Source: Pandoraea apista
Lineage (GTDB): Bacteria; Pseudomonadota; Gammaproteobacteria; Burkholderiales; Burkholderiaceae
Length of the DNA stretch: 64,000 nucleotides
NCBI RefSeq assembly: GCF_001465595.2
Contig: NZ_CP013481.2
Coordinates: forward strand, 3,596,001 to 3,660,000
Reading direction: 5' to 3'
The first letter of the stretch is position 1. Every line of letters starts with the position of its first letter. The position numbers and the translations under genes were made by a program. The notes under the pieces are model-generated. The model had not been told where the DNA came from and did no database searches. It saw nothing but the letters and a program-made list of their open reading frames with translations. Of this stretch, positions 37,376 through 46,418 are shown one piece after another.

Positions 37376-38731
37376 ATGCAACCAACAACTGTGGGCCATC
37401 CGGCTGCCGGGGCGACACGCTACCGGTTTGCGGTATTCGCGCTGATCGTGGTGATCGCCCTCGTGAACTACATCGACCGTGGCGCGATTTCTTACTCGGC
37501 TGCGCAGATTACGTCGGAATATGGCTTCGACCGGGCTGGCTGGGGTGCGGTCCTCGGCTACTTCGGCTACGGCTATATGTTCGGCGCACTATTTGGCGGC
37601 GCACTGGCTGACCGCGTGGGCGCCAAAAAGGTGTGGGTGATTGCGGGTGTGGCGTGGTCGGCGTTTGCTATCGCCATGATCTGGGCGGGCGACCTCGGCA
37701 TCGCCGTGCTCGGCGGCTCGGCACTGACCGGCTTCGCCACGATCCGCGTGCTGTTCGGCTTTGCCGAAGGCCCCGCCTACTCGATCATCAACAAGACGAT
37801 GGCCGCCTGGGCCTCGCCCTCGGAGCGTGGCTTCGCGGTGTCCATCGGGCTGCTGAGCACGCCCCTCGGCGCTCTGCTCACCGCCCCGGTGGCCGTTGGT
37901 CTGCTACTGCTCACCGATAGCTGGCGCACGATGTATATCGTGCTCGGTATCGCGGGCTTCGTGCTGATCGCGCTGTTTGCGCGCGTCTACACGAACCGCC
38001 CGGAAGACAATCCTCGCGTGAACGCGGCAGAGGTGGCGCTGATTCAGGCGGGACGCCCCGAACAGAACCCGTCGGCCGCCGCCGCCGCGAGCGACATGCC
38101 GTGGTGGAGCTTCTTCAAGAGCAAGACGCTGGTGTTCAACTCGATCGGCTACTTTGCGTTCATCTATGTGAACTTCATGTTGCTGACCTGGACGCCGAAA
38201 TATCTCGCCGACGAGTTTCATTTCACGCTGTCGTCGCTCTGGTACATCGGCATGATCCCGTGGACCGGCGCCTGTGTCACGGTGCTGCTTGGCGGACGCA
38301 TTTCCGACTGGTTGTATCGCAAGACGGGCAAGCTGGTCATCGCGCGTAGCTGGTTCGCCGCGGCTGCGCTGACCTGCACGACCTTGTGCTTCCTGATGGT
38401 CTCGCAGGCAACCAGCGTGTGGGCCGTGATCGCATTGATGACGCTCGGCAATGCGCTGAACGCCCTGCCGAATTCCGTGTATTGGGCGGTGGTGATCGAC
38501 ACGGCGCCCACGCGTGTGGGTACGTTCAGCGGTCTGATGCACTTCATCGCAAATATCGCCGCAGTGCTCGCACCGACGCTTGCCGGCATTCTGTCGGCCA
38601 AGTATGGCTACTCGTCGATGTTCGTTGCGACGGCCGTGGCAACCGCAGTCGGTGTGTTTGCGATGCTTCAGGTTCGTCCGGGCGTTGGACCGGATATAGG
38701 CCGGCGAGATGCGAAGGCGGTGTCGGCTTGA
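37376..38731 (+). CDS. MFS transporter, ACS-like
   Basis: 451 residues, 12 membrane helices. Typical segments: YRFAVFALIVVIALVNYIDRGAISYSAAQI, GALFGGALADRVGAKKVW, VLFGFAEGPAYSIINKTMAAW. TAGGAG precedes the ATG at 37376 by 5 bases. Divergent from the asparaginase-gntR unit, sharing a palindromic operator. It probably imports the substrate of that enzyme or a related organic acid. Convergent with the next LysR gene, with 18 bases between. Confidence 0.88.
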   Translation: MQPTTVGHPAAGATRYRFAVFALIVVIALVNYIDRGAISYSAAQITSEYGFDRAGWGAVLGYFGYGYMFGALFGGALADRVGAKKVWVIAGVAWSAFAIAMIWAGDLGIAVLGGSALTGFATIRVLFGFAEGPAYSIINKTMAAWASPSERGFAVSIGLLSTPLGALLTAPVAVGLLLLTDSWRTMYIVLGIAGFVLIALFARVYTNRPEDNPRVNAAEVALIQAGRPEQNPSAAAAASDMPWWSFFKSKTLVFNSIGYFAFIYVNFMLLTWTPKYLADEFHFTLSSLWYIGMIPWTGACVTVLLGGRISDWLYRKTGKLVIARSWFAAAALTCTTLCFLMVSQATSVWAVIALMTLGNALNALPNSVYWAVVIDTAPTRVGTFSGLMHFIANIAAVLAPTLAGILSAKYGYSSMFVATAVATAVGVFAMLQVRPGVGPDIGRRDAKAVSA

Positions 38732-38749
38732 GGCGGACAGCGCACTGAT

Positions 38750-39634
38750 TCACTGCGCGCTCGCGATCAACCAGTCGAACACATCGGTCACCACCGGCGA
38801 GCGCGGCTCGCCGGCGACCCGCGACACCCACCACGCGACGCCCTCGATGCGCGGATAGTCCGCGAGGATGTGCAACCGCCCTTGCGCGAGACTCTCCTCC
38901 GCCACCAGGCGGGAAAGACACGCAATACCACGACCGCGCAAGGCGGCATCGAGTAAGAGACGTTCGTCGTCGTAAATGACGTGTTTGCGAAACGGCGCCA
39001 GTTGATTGCGAAACAGCGCGGCCGTGTCGTCTCGCGTGAAACTCTCTTCGAGGCAGATCAGCGACGCATGCTCGGCGTGCTGTGCAGCCGGAACACTCGC
39101 CAGTTGTCCAGCCAGCCTATCGTTCGCCACGACTACCCACTCGTCTTTCAGGAATGGCACTTCCAACAGACCGGCTTGTTGCAGCGGCCGGTCGCCAATC
39201 GCGATATCGATGTCGGTCTCGTCGATGAATCGCGCCGATTCGTCGGTCGACAAGATCGGACAAAGCGCCGGATAGCGCGCCAGAAGTTGATCGATACGAG
39301 GACTCAGCCAGCCATGCAATAACTCGGCCGGGCCGGCGATCACTACAAGCCCCGGGTCAAGATATGTCGCAATGCGGTCCAGACCGCTGCGCAACATGCC
39401 CACCGAGCGCTGGACGCTGCGCTGAAGCACCTGGCCCGCCACCGTCAACTCCACGCCGCGCCCCACGCGCCGGAACAGCGGCTGACCGACCTCCTCCTCC
39501 AATTGCTGTATCTGATGGCTGATCGCCGATTGGCTGACGTGCAATTCGTCCGCCGCGCGCGAAAAGTTGCCGTGACGGGCCGCAGCCTCAAAGCCCATGA
39601 GCAATTTGAGTGACGGAATTCGCTGGCGGCTCAT
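38750..39634 (-). CDS. LysR-family regulator, GcvA-like
   Basis: 294 residues. HTH: IPSLKLLMGFEAAARHGNFSRAADELHVSQSAISHQIQQLEEEVGQPLF, a GcvA-type N terminus, then a substrate-binding domain. Divergent from the Tat-exported agmatine-deiminase-like gene, with a 21-base palindrome in the gap. Confidence 0.88.
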   Translation of the reverse strand: MSRQRIPSLKLLMGFEAAARHGNFSRAADELHVSQSAISHQIQQLEEEVGQPLFRRVGRGVELTVAGQVLQRSVQRSVGMLRSGLDRIATYLDPGLVVIAGPAELLHGWLSPRIDQLLARYPALCPILSTDESARFIDETDIDIAIGDRPLQQAGLLEVPFLKDEWVVVANDRLAGQLASVPAAQHAEHASLICLEESFTRDDTAALFRNQLAPFRKHVIYDDERLLLDAALRGRGIACLSRLVAEESLAQGRLHILADYPRIEGVAWWVSRVAGEPRSPVVTDVFDWLIASAQ

Positions 39635-39662
39635 GATTATCCCGATAGGTATGAGAAAAATT

Positions 39663-39683
39663 GATTAATTGTAGCAATTAATC
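39663..39683. promoter_or_regulatory. Palindromic operator between LysR and the deiminase gene
   Basis: GATTAATTG-TAG-CAATTAATC: nine-base perfect arms and a three-base centre. It also fits the T-N11-A LysR rule, and it overlaps the region expected to hold the lysR promoter. Confidence 0.65.
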
Positions 39684-39795
39684 TCGTTTTTATTTATTGA
39701 TCACGTACCTCAAACTACGTGAACTGCCAGACTCGCCAGCGCACAAGCGGTCACTCGATGGCGGAGCCGTGCGGTAATCATGAAGAGAATGGGTA

Positions 39796-40932
39796 ATGCA
39801 AACGAGACGTGGTTTTTTGAAAAGGGGATTCGCAGCATCGGGTGCGACCCTGTTCGCAGGAGCGGCAGGCGGCAGTTTTGCCGAGACCGCAAATGCGTTG
39901 TCATTCGGCAACGCGGGCAACAATGGCCTCGAGGCATGGATCATGCCGGACGAGGGGGCGCGCCACGCCGCCACATGGATGGCGTTCGGTGCGCCTGAAG
40001 ACCTTTGGGGCCGTCGACTGCAACGCGGGGCGCGCAAAAGCCTGGCCAGAATCGCGAAGTGCATTGGCAGCTTCGAGCCGGTCAATATGTTGGTGTGTGA
40101 AAAGGACTATGACACCGCTTTGCGCATGTGCGGCAACACGGTCAACCTGATCGTGCAGCCCATCGACGATCTTTGGATTCGCGATACGGGGCCAGTCTTC
40201 GTTCGTACGCGCAATGGCGAAAAGGCTGGCGTCGACTTCAACTTCAACGGATGGGGCATGAAGCAGCCCCACACCCGCGACACCGAGGTGGCCAGATTCG
40301 TCACCCGAAAGGTGGGGGAGCGTGTGCGCTGTACGCCGCTCGTGCTTGAGGGCGGCGCCATCGAGGTTGATGGCGAAGGCACCGCCATCATTACTGAGAG
40401 TTGCGTGCTTAATCGGAACCGTAATCCAGGAATCGGCAAGTCGGCATGCGAGATGGAATTGAAACGGCTTCTCGGCGTGCACAAGATCATCTGGCTGCCG
40501 GGTATCGCTGGCAAGGACATTACCGACGGGCACACCGATTTCTACGCGCGGTTCGTGCGGCCCGGCGTGGTCGTCGCTCACCTGGAAAACGACACATCGT
40601 CGTATGACCACGCGGTGACGATGCGCCATCTCGAGATTCTGCGTCAGGCGACGGATGCCACCGGGCGCAAGCTGCAAGTGGTCGTATTGCCCGGGCCGAA
40701 CAGTGTGCGCAGTGCCTACGAGTCGGATACGTTTGCCGCCGGGTATATCAACTTCTACGTATGCAACGGCGCCGTCATTGCGCCGCAATTCGGAGACACG
40801 CAGACCGACAAGAGTACGCGAGACAAACTCCGCGATCTGTTCCCGAAACACGAGATCGTACAGCTCGACATTGACGGGATCGCGAGCGGTGGCGGTGGCA
40901 TTCACTGCACTACGCAGCAACAACCTGCGTAG
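39796..40932 (+). CDS. Tat-exported agmatine deiminase / peptidylarginine deiminase family protein
   Basis: 378 residues. A twin-arginine signal (TRRGFLKRGFAASG, hydrophobic stretch to about residue 30) precedes a PAD_porph/AguA-type domain. Catalytic pieces: WIRDTGPVFV (Asp), LEGGAIEVDGEGT (Glu/Asp), DGHTDFYARF (His) and the C-terminal nucleophile Cys371 in GGGGIHCTTQQQP. Cytosolic AguA converts agmatine to N-carbamoylputrescine; exported homologues such as the Porphyromonas enzyme act on peptidyl-arginine. The Tat signal implies the folded protein works in the periplasm or outside. Divergent from a LysR gene. No aguB follows. Confidence 0.88.
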   Translation: MQTRRGFLKRGFAASGATLFAGAAGGSFAETANALSFGNAGNNGLEAWIMPDEGARHAATWMAFGAPEDLWGRRLQRGARKSLARIAKCIGSFEPVNMLVCEKDYDTALRMCGNTVNLIVQPIDDLWIRDTGPVFVRTRNGEKAGVDFNFNGWGMKQPHTRDTEVARFVTRKVGERVRCTPLVLEGGAIEVDGEGTAIITESCVLNRNRNPGIGKSACEMELKRLLGVHKIIWLPGIAGKDITDGHTDFYARFVRPGVVVAHLENDTSSYDHAVTMRHLEILRQATDATGRKLQVVVLPGPNSVRSAYESDTFAAGYINFYVCNGAVIAPQFGDTQTDKSTRDKLRDLFPKHEIVQLDIDGIASGGGGIHCTTQQQPA

Positions 40933-41058
40933 TGCGGCGCGGGACGAGGTTGCCGAGTGCTCACCCGAATCGACAAATGCGCTTGTGCATTTCAAGCTCA
41001 GGCCGCGGGAGCGGCAGCCTCCCCGACGGAAGACCTACCGCTTCTGACACTTCGGCGC

Positions 41059-41085
41059 GGGCACATGACACCCAGTCATGTGCCC
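41059..41085. terminator. Hairpin between convergent genes, possible terminator
   Basis: Eleven-base perfect stem GGGCACATGAC / GTCATGTGCCC with loop ACCCA. No T-run follows on either strand, so termination is uncertain. It lies in the 206-base gap between the deiminase and EamA genes. Confidence 0.45.
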
Positions 41086-41138
41086 CCGGCCCTCTCCCTC
41101 CGGAGGCACTACGCAAACGCCGGACGTGTGAGAGCGCT

Positions 41139-42005
41139 TTACCTGGCGTACTTCTTTGCGCCGGCCACACAGACGACGGCCCCAAGCGTGGCGACCAACA
41201 TCGTCCAGTTCACTTGTTCGTGAAGCAGCACCGCTGCGAGCCCCAGTCCCATGAACGGCTGGAACAACTGAAGCTGGCCGACTGCGGCGATACCTCCCTG
41301 GGCCAGGCCTCGATACCAGAAAACGAACCCCACCAACATACTAAAGATGGACACATAGCCAAGACTGAACCAAGCGGGCTCCGTCACCTGCGAAAACGAA
41401 TCGGGAGAGGTGGCGAGTGCGATCATCAGCATGACCGGCAGCGACAGAACCAACGCCCAACTGATCACTTGCCAGCCGCCAAGCTTGCGCGACAATCTTG
41501 CGCCTTCGGCATAACCCAACCCGCACACCACGATGGCGGCGAGCATCAGCAGATCGCCCGCAAGCGACGCTTCACCTCCGCCGATGAGCGCATAGCCGAC
41601 GACAAATGCACTCCCAATGACAGAGAAAACCCAGAACAAGGGTTTCGGCCGCTCCCCACGCAGAACGGCGAATGCCGCGGTACAAAGCGGGAGCAGTCCG
41701 AGGAACACAATGGAATGCGCGGCCGTGACGTGTTGCAGCGCCAGCGCGGTCAATAACGGGAAGCCAACGACACCCCCCAGCGCGGTAAGCGCCAGGGAGG
41801 GGAGGTCTTTGACTTCCGGTCGACGCTGCTTGAGCAGAACAAGGAGCGCCAAGCTCAGAAATGCTGCGATGGTGGCGCGAGCGGAGGTCAGGAACGTCGG
41901 ATCGAAGTCCTTCACTGCCACACGTGTCGCAGGGAGTGACCCGGCAAATATCGCGACGCCGATGAACCCGTTAATCCAACCGCTCGTAGCCTTTTCCACC
42001 GCCAT
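41139..42005 (-). CDS. EamA/DMT-family transporter
   Basis: 288 residues, ten predicted helices in two EamA repeats (INGFIGVAIFAGSLPATRVAV ... and a second starting around SLAGDLLMLAAIVVCGLG). Likely exports a small metabolite, often an amino acid or its derivative. It is divergent from a MocR-type regulator, a common pairing for transporters under PLP/amino-acid control. Confidence 0.87.
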   Translation of the reverse strand: MAVEKATSGWINGFIGVAIFAGSLPATRVAVKDFDPTFLTSARATIAAFLSLALLVLLKQRRPEVKDLPSLALTALGGVVGFPLLTALALQHVTAAHSIVFLGLLPLCTAAFAVLRGERPKPLFWVFSVIGSAFVVGYALIGGGEASLAGDLLMLAAIVVCGLGYAEGARLSRKLGGWQVISWALVLSLPVMLMIALATSPDSFSQVTEPAWFSLGYVSIFSMLVGFVFWYRGLAQGGIAAVGQLQLFQPFMGLGLAAVLLHEQVNWTMLVATLGAVVCVAGAKKYAR

Positions 42006-42143
42006 CTCCGCGAGCCGGCGCGAATGCTGCCGCCGACACCTGATTTCACATTTGGTCTATCCCCCGACTCTCTCGCCGCTCCGGAAGCGCATGGGGCGGC
42101 ACAGATTTCGCGTCAGACTTGAAACTTAGGGGGTGAGCGAGCA

Positions 42144-42167
42144 TTGTATGGGCCAAGTGCGATACAA
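42144..42167. promoter_or_regulatory. Candidate MocR binding repeats
   Basis: TTGTAT and ATACAA as inverted half-sites 12 bases apart, with a further partial copy (TTGTCATGGATACA) at 42177-42190. MocR proteins usually bind such repeated short boxes near their own start. Inferred. Confidence 0.4.
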
Positions 42168-42197
42168 CCGAAATAATTGTCATGGATACATTTGACG

Positions 42198-43538
42198 ATG
42201 GGAAAAGCTCGCTACAAGACGCTCGTGGACGCAATTGCCACGGAGATTAACGAAGGACGGTTGCTTCCCGGCGCACGCCTGCCAACGCATCGCGAATTCG
42301 CAACCAAACATGGGCTTGCGCTGGTGACGGCGACCCGCGTGTTCTCCGAGCTGGAGGCAATGGGTCTGGTCAGCGGTGAAGTCGGCCGTGGCACGTTTGT
42401 GCGCGACATCTCGCTCCCCAGCGGACATGGGATTGATCAACAGGACCTGGTGGCCGCAGGCACGGTCGACCTGAACTTCAACTATCCGTCGTTGCCGGGC
42501 CAAACCGACACGTTGCGCCAGGCGTTACGCCAACTCGCATCGTCAGGCGATCTTGAAGCCGCGTTGAGGTATCAGCCGCACGGTGGCCGCCCCATTGAGC
42601 GTGCGGCCGTGGCCAGACATCTGGAGCGCAGTGGTCTGAAAGTCGAAGGGGCCAATGTATTGATCGTCAACGGCGCCCAGCATGGGCTGACTGTCGCCGT
42701 GATGGCGCTGCTCAAACCGGGCGACGTGGTGGCTGTGGATGCACTGACTTACCCTGGCTTCAAGGTACTGGCCGAAGTCCATCGATTGGAACTGGTACCG
42801 GTGCCGGCATCCTCGACGGGGCCGGATCTGGACGCACTCGAACGTCTATGCGCCAAACGGAGAATTCGCGCAATCTATGCGATGCCGACAATGCACAACC
42901 CTCTCGGGTGGGTCACGCATATTGAGTGGCGCGAGCGGCTGGTAGCGATCGTCAGGAAGCATGGACTACTGATTATTGAGGATGCTGCTTATGCATTTCT
43001 TGCGAACGACCCACCCCCGCCCTTAGCGGCGTTGGCTCCGGAGACAACCGTTTATGTCTCTGGCCTTTCGAAAAGCGTCGCAACGGGACTGCGATTTGGG
43101 TTTGCGTCGGCGCCGCTGAAGTGGATACCCGCCATGGAGCGCGCCATCAGAGCGACCACCTGGAACACGCCTGGCGTGATTACCGCGATGGCGTGCGGTT
43201 GGCTCGCCGACGGCACGGTTGCGCGACTCGAGGAAGAAAAGCGGCAGGACGCGATGCTGCGGCAGACGATCGCGACGGAGATGTTGTCGGGCATGTCGTT
43301 CGTGCGGCACCCATCGTCGTATTTTCTCTGGTTGCCACTCGAGACCGAGGTCAGAGCGGACCTGGTTGCAATGGCACTCATGCGAGAGGGCATTTCTGTC
43401 TCGACGTCAGAACCCTTTGCCACGTCGTCCCATAGCACGCAAGCCATACGGCTGGCGTTAGGCTCGGTAGATATCCCGAAACTCCGGGCGGCGTTGGAAA
43501 CAGTAAAGCGCGTCATTCACCACCAGTTGTATCTGTGA
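42198..43538 (+). CDS. MocR-type regulator (GntR HTH fused to class I aminotransferase)
   Basis: 446 residues. N-terminal GntR winged helix (YKTLVDAIATEINEGRLLPGARLPTHREFATKHGLALVTATRVFSELEAMGLV), linker, then a fold-type I aminotransferase domain with the PLP lysine in SGLSKSVATGLRFGF and the substrate aspartate region IIEDAAYAF. Such proteins sense PLP or PLP-amino-acid adducts. The ATG at 42198 is preferred over a TTG at 42177. Divergent from, and probably controlling, the EamA gene. Confidence 0.9.
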   Translation: MGKARYKTLVDAIATEINEGRLLPGARLPTHREFATKHGLALVTATRVFSELEAMGLVSGEVGRGTFVRDISLPSGHGIDQQDLVAAGTVDLNFNYPSLPGQTDTLRQALRQLASSGDLEAALRYQPHGGRPIERAAVARHLERSGLKVEGANVLIVNGAQHGLTVAVMALLKPGDVVAVDALTYPGFKVLAEVHRLELVPVPASSTGPDLDALERLCAKRRIRAIYAMPTMHNPLGWVTHIEWRERLVAIVRKHGLLIIEDAAYAFLANDPPPPLAALAPETTVYVSGLSKSVATGLRFGFASAPLKWIPAMERAIRATTWNTPGVITAMACGWLADGTVARLEEEKRQDAMLRQTIATEMLSGMSFVRHPSSYFLWLPLETEVRADLVAMALMREGISVSTSEPFATSSHSTQAIRLALGSVDIPKLRAALETVKRVIHHQLYL

Positions 43539-43580
43539 CGGATAGACAACCGTGAGCGCAATTTCCCCAACGGCTTGACT

Positions 43581-43621
43581 CAAAAACAAAAAGGGCCAGC
43601 AGACGTGCATCTGCTGGCCCT
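43581..43621 (-). terminator. Rho-independent terminator behind tRNA-Ile2
   Basis: Twelve-base perfect stem AGGGCCAGCAGA / TCTGCTGGCCCT, six-base loop, and on the minus strand a T-rich tail (TTTTTGTTTTTG). It begins 6 bases after the CCA end of the tRNA and ends the rpoD-tRNA transcript. Confidence 0.92.
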
Positions 43622-43626
43622 ATTCC

Positions 43627-43702
<76 letters not shown>

Positions 43703-43730
43703 TTCACTACCGGCGCTCGCTCAGCAGCAA

Positions 43731-46355
43731 TCAATTGCCTTCGAGGAACGACTTGAGCTTGTCGGAACGGCTCGGGTGACGCAGCTTGCGCAGCGCCTTG
43801 GCTTCAATCTGACGAATACGCTCACGCGTCACGTCAAACTGCTTGCCCACTTCCTCGAGCGTATGGTCCGTGCTCATCTCGATACCGAAACGCATGCGCA
43901 GCACCTTGGCCTCGCGCGGCGTCAGCGAATCAAGCACGTCCTTCACGACGTCGCGCATACTACCATGCAATGCGGCGTCAGCAGGTGCTACCGTGCCCGT
44001 ATCTTCGATGAAATCACCCAAGTGCGAATCGTCGTCGTCACCGATCGGCGTTTCCATGGAGATCGGCTCCTTCGCGATCTTCATGATCTTGCGGATCTTG
44101 TCCTCCGGCATTTCCATCTTCTCGGCCAGCGTCGCCGGATCCGGCTCAACACCGGTTTCCTGCAGAATCTGACGCGAAATCCGGTTCATCTTGTTGATCG
44201 TTTCGATCATGTGCACCGGAATACGGATGGTACGCGCCTGGTCAGCGATCGAACGCGTAATCGCCTGACGAATCCACCACGTGGCGTACGTCGAGAACTT
44301 GTAACCGCGACGGTATTCGAACTTGTCCACCGCCTTCATCAGGCCAATGTTGCCTTCCTGAATCAGATCCAGGAACTGCAGGCCGCGGTTCGTGTACTTC
44401 TTCGCGATCGAAATCACCAGACGCAAGTTCGCTTCGGTCATCTCACGCTTAGCCTTGCGCGCGCGACGCTCACCTTCCGCCATCTTGCGATTGACGTCCT
44501 TGAGTTCCGCAAGCGGCAGCACCACGCGTGCCTGCAGGTCGATCAGCTTCTGCTGAAGTTCCCGCACGGCCGGCACGTTACGTTCCACCACCGAGCTATA
44601 TGCCTTGTTGTCGGCCACAACGGTGTAGATCCAATCGACATTGGTTTCGTTGCCCGGGAAACGCTGCACGAAATCCGCGCGCGGCATGCCGCACTTGTCG
44701 ACCACGATATTCAGAATCGCACGCTCGATGTTACGCACTTCGTCCACTTGCGAACGCAGCGTGTCGCACAGACGCTCGACCGTACGCGCCGTGAAGCGAA
44801 TCGTCATCAGCTCCATCTGGATGGCTTCGCCAGCCTTCACATACGGCTTCGACTGATAACCTTCCTTCTCGAACGCACGACGCATCTTGCCGAACCACTC
44901 GGCAATCACGGCGAACTTGGCGAGCGCATCGCGCTTGAGCTGCTCGACCTGCGCTGCCGAAGCACCACCACCGCTGCTGCTGTCGTCTTCCTCGTCCGCT
45001 TCTTCTTCCTCTTCTGCCGCTTCTTCCTCCGCATCCGCGTCGAAATCTTCGTCTTCAGAGGCGGCCGCCGCCACAGCGTCCGCATTCGGATCGATCAGAC
45101 CGTCGACCACTTCGTCGATGCGCATTTCTTCGCGCTCGACCTTTTCGGCCATGGCCAGGATCTCGGCAATCGTCGTCGGGCATGCGGAAATGGCCTGCAC
45201 CATGTGCTTCAGGCCTTCCTCGATCCGCTTGGCGATCTCAATTTCGCCTTCGCGCGTCAGCAGTTCGACCGTACCCATTTCGCGCATATACATACGCACC
45301 GGGTCAGTCGTGCGACCGAACTCGGAATCGACCGTCGACAGGGCCGCTTCCGCTTGCTCCTCAACTTCGTCGTCCGTTGCAGCGTTCGGCGCATTGTCAT
45401 TGAGCAACAGCGTTTCGGCATCCGGCGCCTGCTCGTAGACGGCCACGCCCATGTCGTTAAACGTTGCGATCACGCCTTCCAGCGCGTCGCCCTCCACCAC
45501 GTCGTCGGGCAGGTGGTCGTTGATCTCTGCAAAGGTCAGGAAGCCACGTTCCTTGCCCAGCTTGATCAGTGTCCTCAGTTTGCCGCGACGTTCCTCAAGT
45601 TCCTCGGCCGTACCGGGCTGGTGCGAGGAAAATGCGTCCTTGAGCAGTGCTTTCTCTTTTGCCCGGCGATCACGCGCCTTCTGCTTTTCCACTTTGGTCT
45701 GATCTTCGTTCACGGGTTGATCATTAGTATTCGCTGCGACGTTTTGCGCTCCCGAAGCGGCGGTCTTCGCGGCCTTGCCACGCGTCTTGGAGACGGGTGG
45801 TTCAACTGTTGCCGGCATGACTTCCACTGCCTCGGGTTTGCTTGGAGCCCCGGTCTTACGTGGAGCTCGCGTCGCAGGTGTACTGCGGCCCGCCAAGGTC
45901 GATGCCTTGGCGGTAGTTGCGCTCTTCGCGCTTTTTTCAGCGGGTTGTCGGGCCTGCGGTTTCCCACCTGCCGTCGCCTTCGCGGTCGTTGCCGTCTTCG
46001 TCGCTTTGACGGGCGGCTCGGACTTCACCGTCGGCCTGGCCGCTTTCGCAGCCCCCACCGTCGCGGCGGTCGCACTCTTGCGCTTGGTGACATCGGTCAC
46101 CTTCGCAGCCGTCTTGCCGGTCGTCTTTTTTGCGCCGGCGGCTGCCTTAACTTGCGTAGTACGTTTCGCCGAACTTGCCTGGCTGGCTGTTTTCTTCGTG
46201 GCTTGCGCAACCGTGCCGGCTTTTACGGCAACGCCAGCTTTCGCAGAACGAGACGCCCCCTTCCCACCGGACGCCGCCGCCGCGCTTGTCGCGCGCTTTG
46301 CCTTCGGTGCAGGGATAACCGTCTTTTTTCCGCTGGTCGTTGTCATCTTTGCCAT
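43731..46355 (-). CDS. rpoD: RNA polymerase primary sigma factor (sigma-70)
   Basis: About 874 residues, compared with 613 in E. coli. Residues 1 to about 240 are a Lys/Ala/Thr-rich, histone-H1-like extension. Region 1.1 follows ([28 protein letters not shown]), then 1.2 ([21 protein letters not shown]), a very acidic stretch in the non-conserved region ([21 protein letters not shown], split here), region 2 ([22 protein letters not shown]), region 3, and region 4 ([37 protein letters not shown]). Preceded by dnaG on the same strand and followed by tRNA-Ile2. Start taken at MAKMTTTSG; the frame opens 10 codons earlier. Confidence 0.96.
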   Translation of the reverse strand: MAKMTTTSGKKTVIPAPKAKRATSAAAASGGKGASRSAKAGVAVKAGTVAQATKKTASQASSAKRTTQVKAAAGAKKTTGKTAAKVTDVTKRKSATAATVGAAKAARPTVKSEPPVKATKTATTAKATAGGKPQARQPAEKSAKSATTAKASTLAGRSTPATRAPRKTGAPSKPEAVEVMPATVEPPVSKTRGKAAKTAASGAQNVAANTNDQPVNEDQTKVEKQKARDRRAKEKALLKDAFSSHQPGTAEELEERRGKLRTLIKLGKERGFLTFAEINDHLPDDVVEGDALEGVIATFNDMGVAVYEQAPDAETLLLNDNAPNAATDDEVEEQAEAALSTVDSEFGRTTDPVRMYMREMGTVELLTREGEIEIAKRIEEGLKHMVQAISACPTTIAEILAMAEKVEREEMRIDEVVDGLIDPNADAVAAAASEDEDFDADAEEEAAEEEEEADEEDDSSSGGGASAAQVEQLKRDALAKFAVIAEWFGKMRRAFEKEGYQSKPYVKAGEAIQMELMTIRFTARTVERLCDTLRSQVDEVRNIERAILNIVVDKCGMPRADFVQRFPGNETNVDWIYTVVADNKAYSSVVERNVPAVRELQQKLIDLQARVVLPLAELKDVNRKMAEGERRARKAKREMTEANLRLVISIAKKYTNRGLQFLDLIQEGNIGLMKAVDKFEYRRGYKFSTYATWWIRQAITRSIADQARTIRIPVHMIETINKMNRISRQILQETGVEPDPATLAEKMEMPEDKIRKIMKIAKEPISMETPIGDDDDSHLGDFIEDTGTVAPADAALHGSMRDVVKDVLDSLTPREAKVLRMRFGIEMSTDHTLEEVGKQFDVTRERIRQIEAKALRKLRHPSRSDKLKSFLEGN

Positions 46356-46418
46356 AGCGATCTCGCTTGCCAGAAAACAGCCCACTGAAAACTTTCCATT
46401 ATAGCACGCGGGCTTACC

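Noticed and set aside
43776..46388. 870-codon open frame on the plus strand antisense to rpoD
   Set aside because: GC-rich codon bias keeps the opposite frame open; the product (many Arg/His/Leu, no domain) is not a plausible protein and rpoD is certain.
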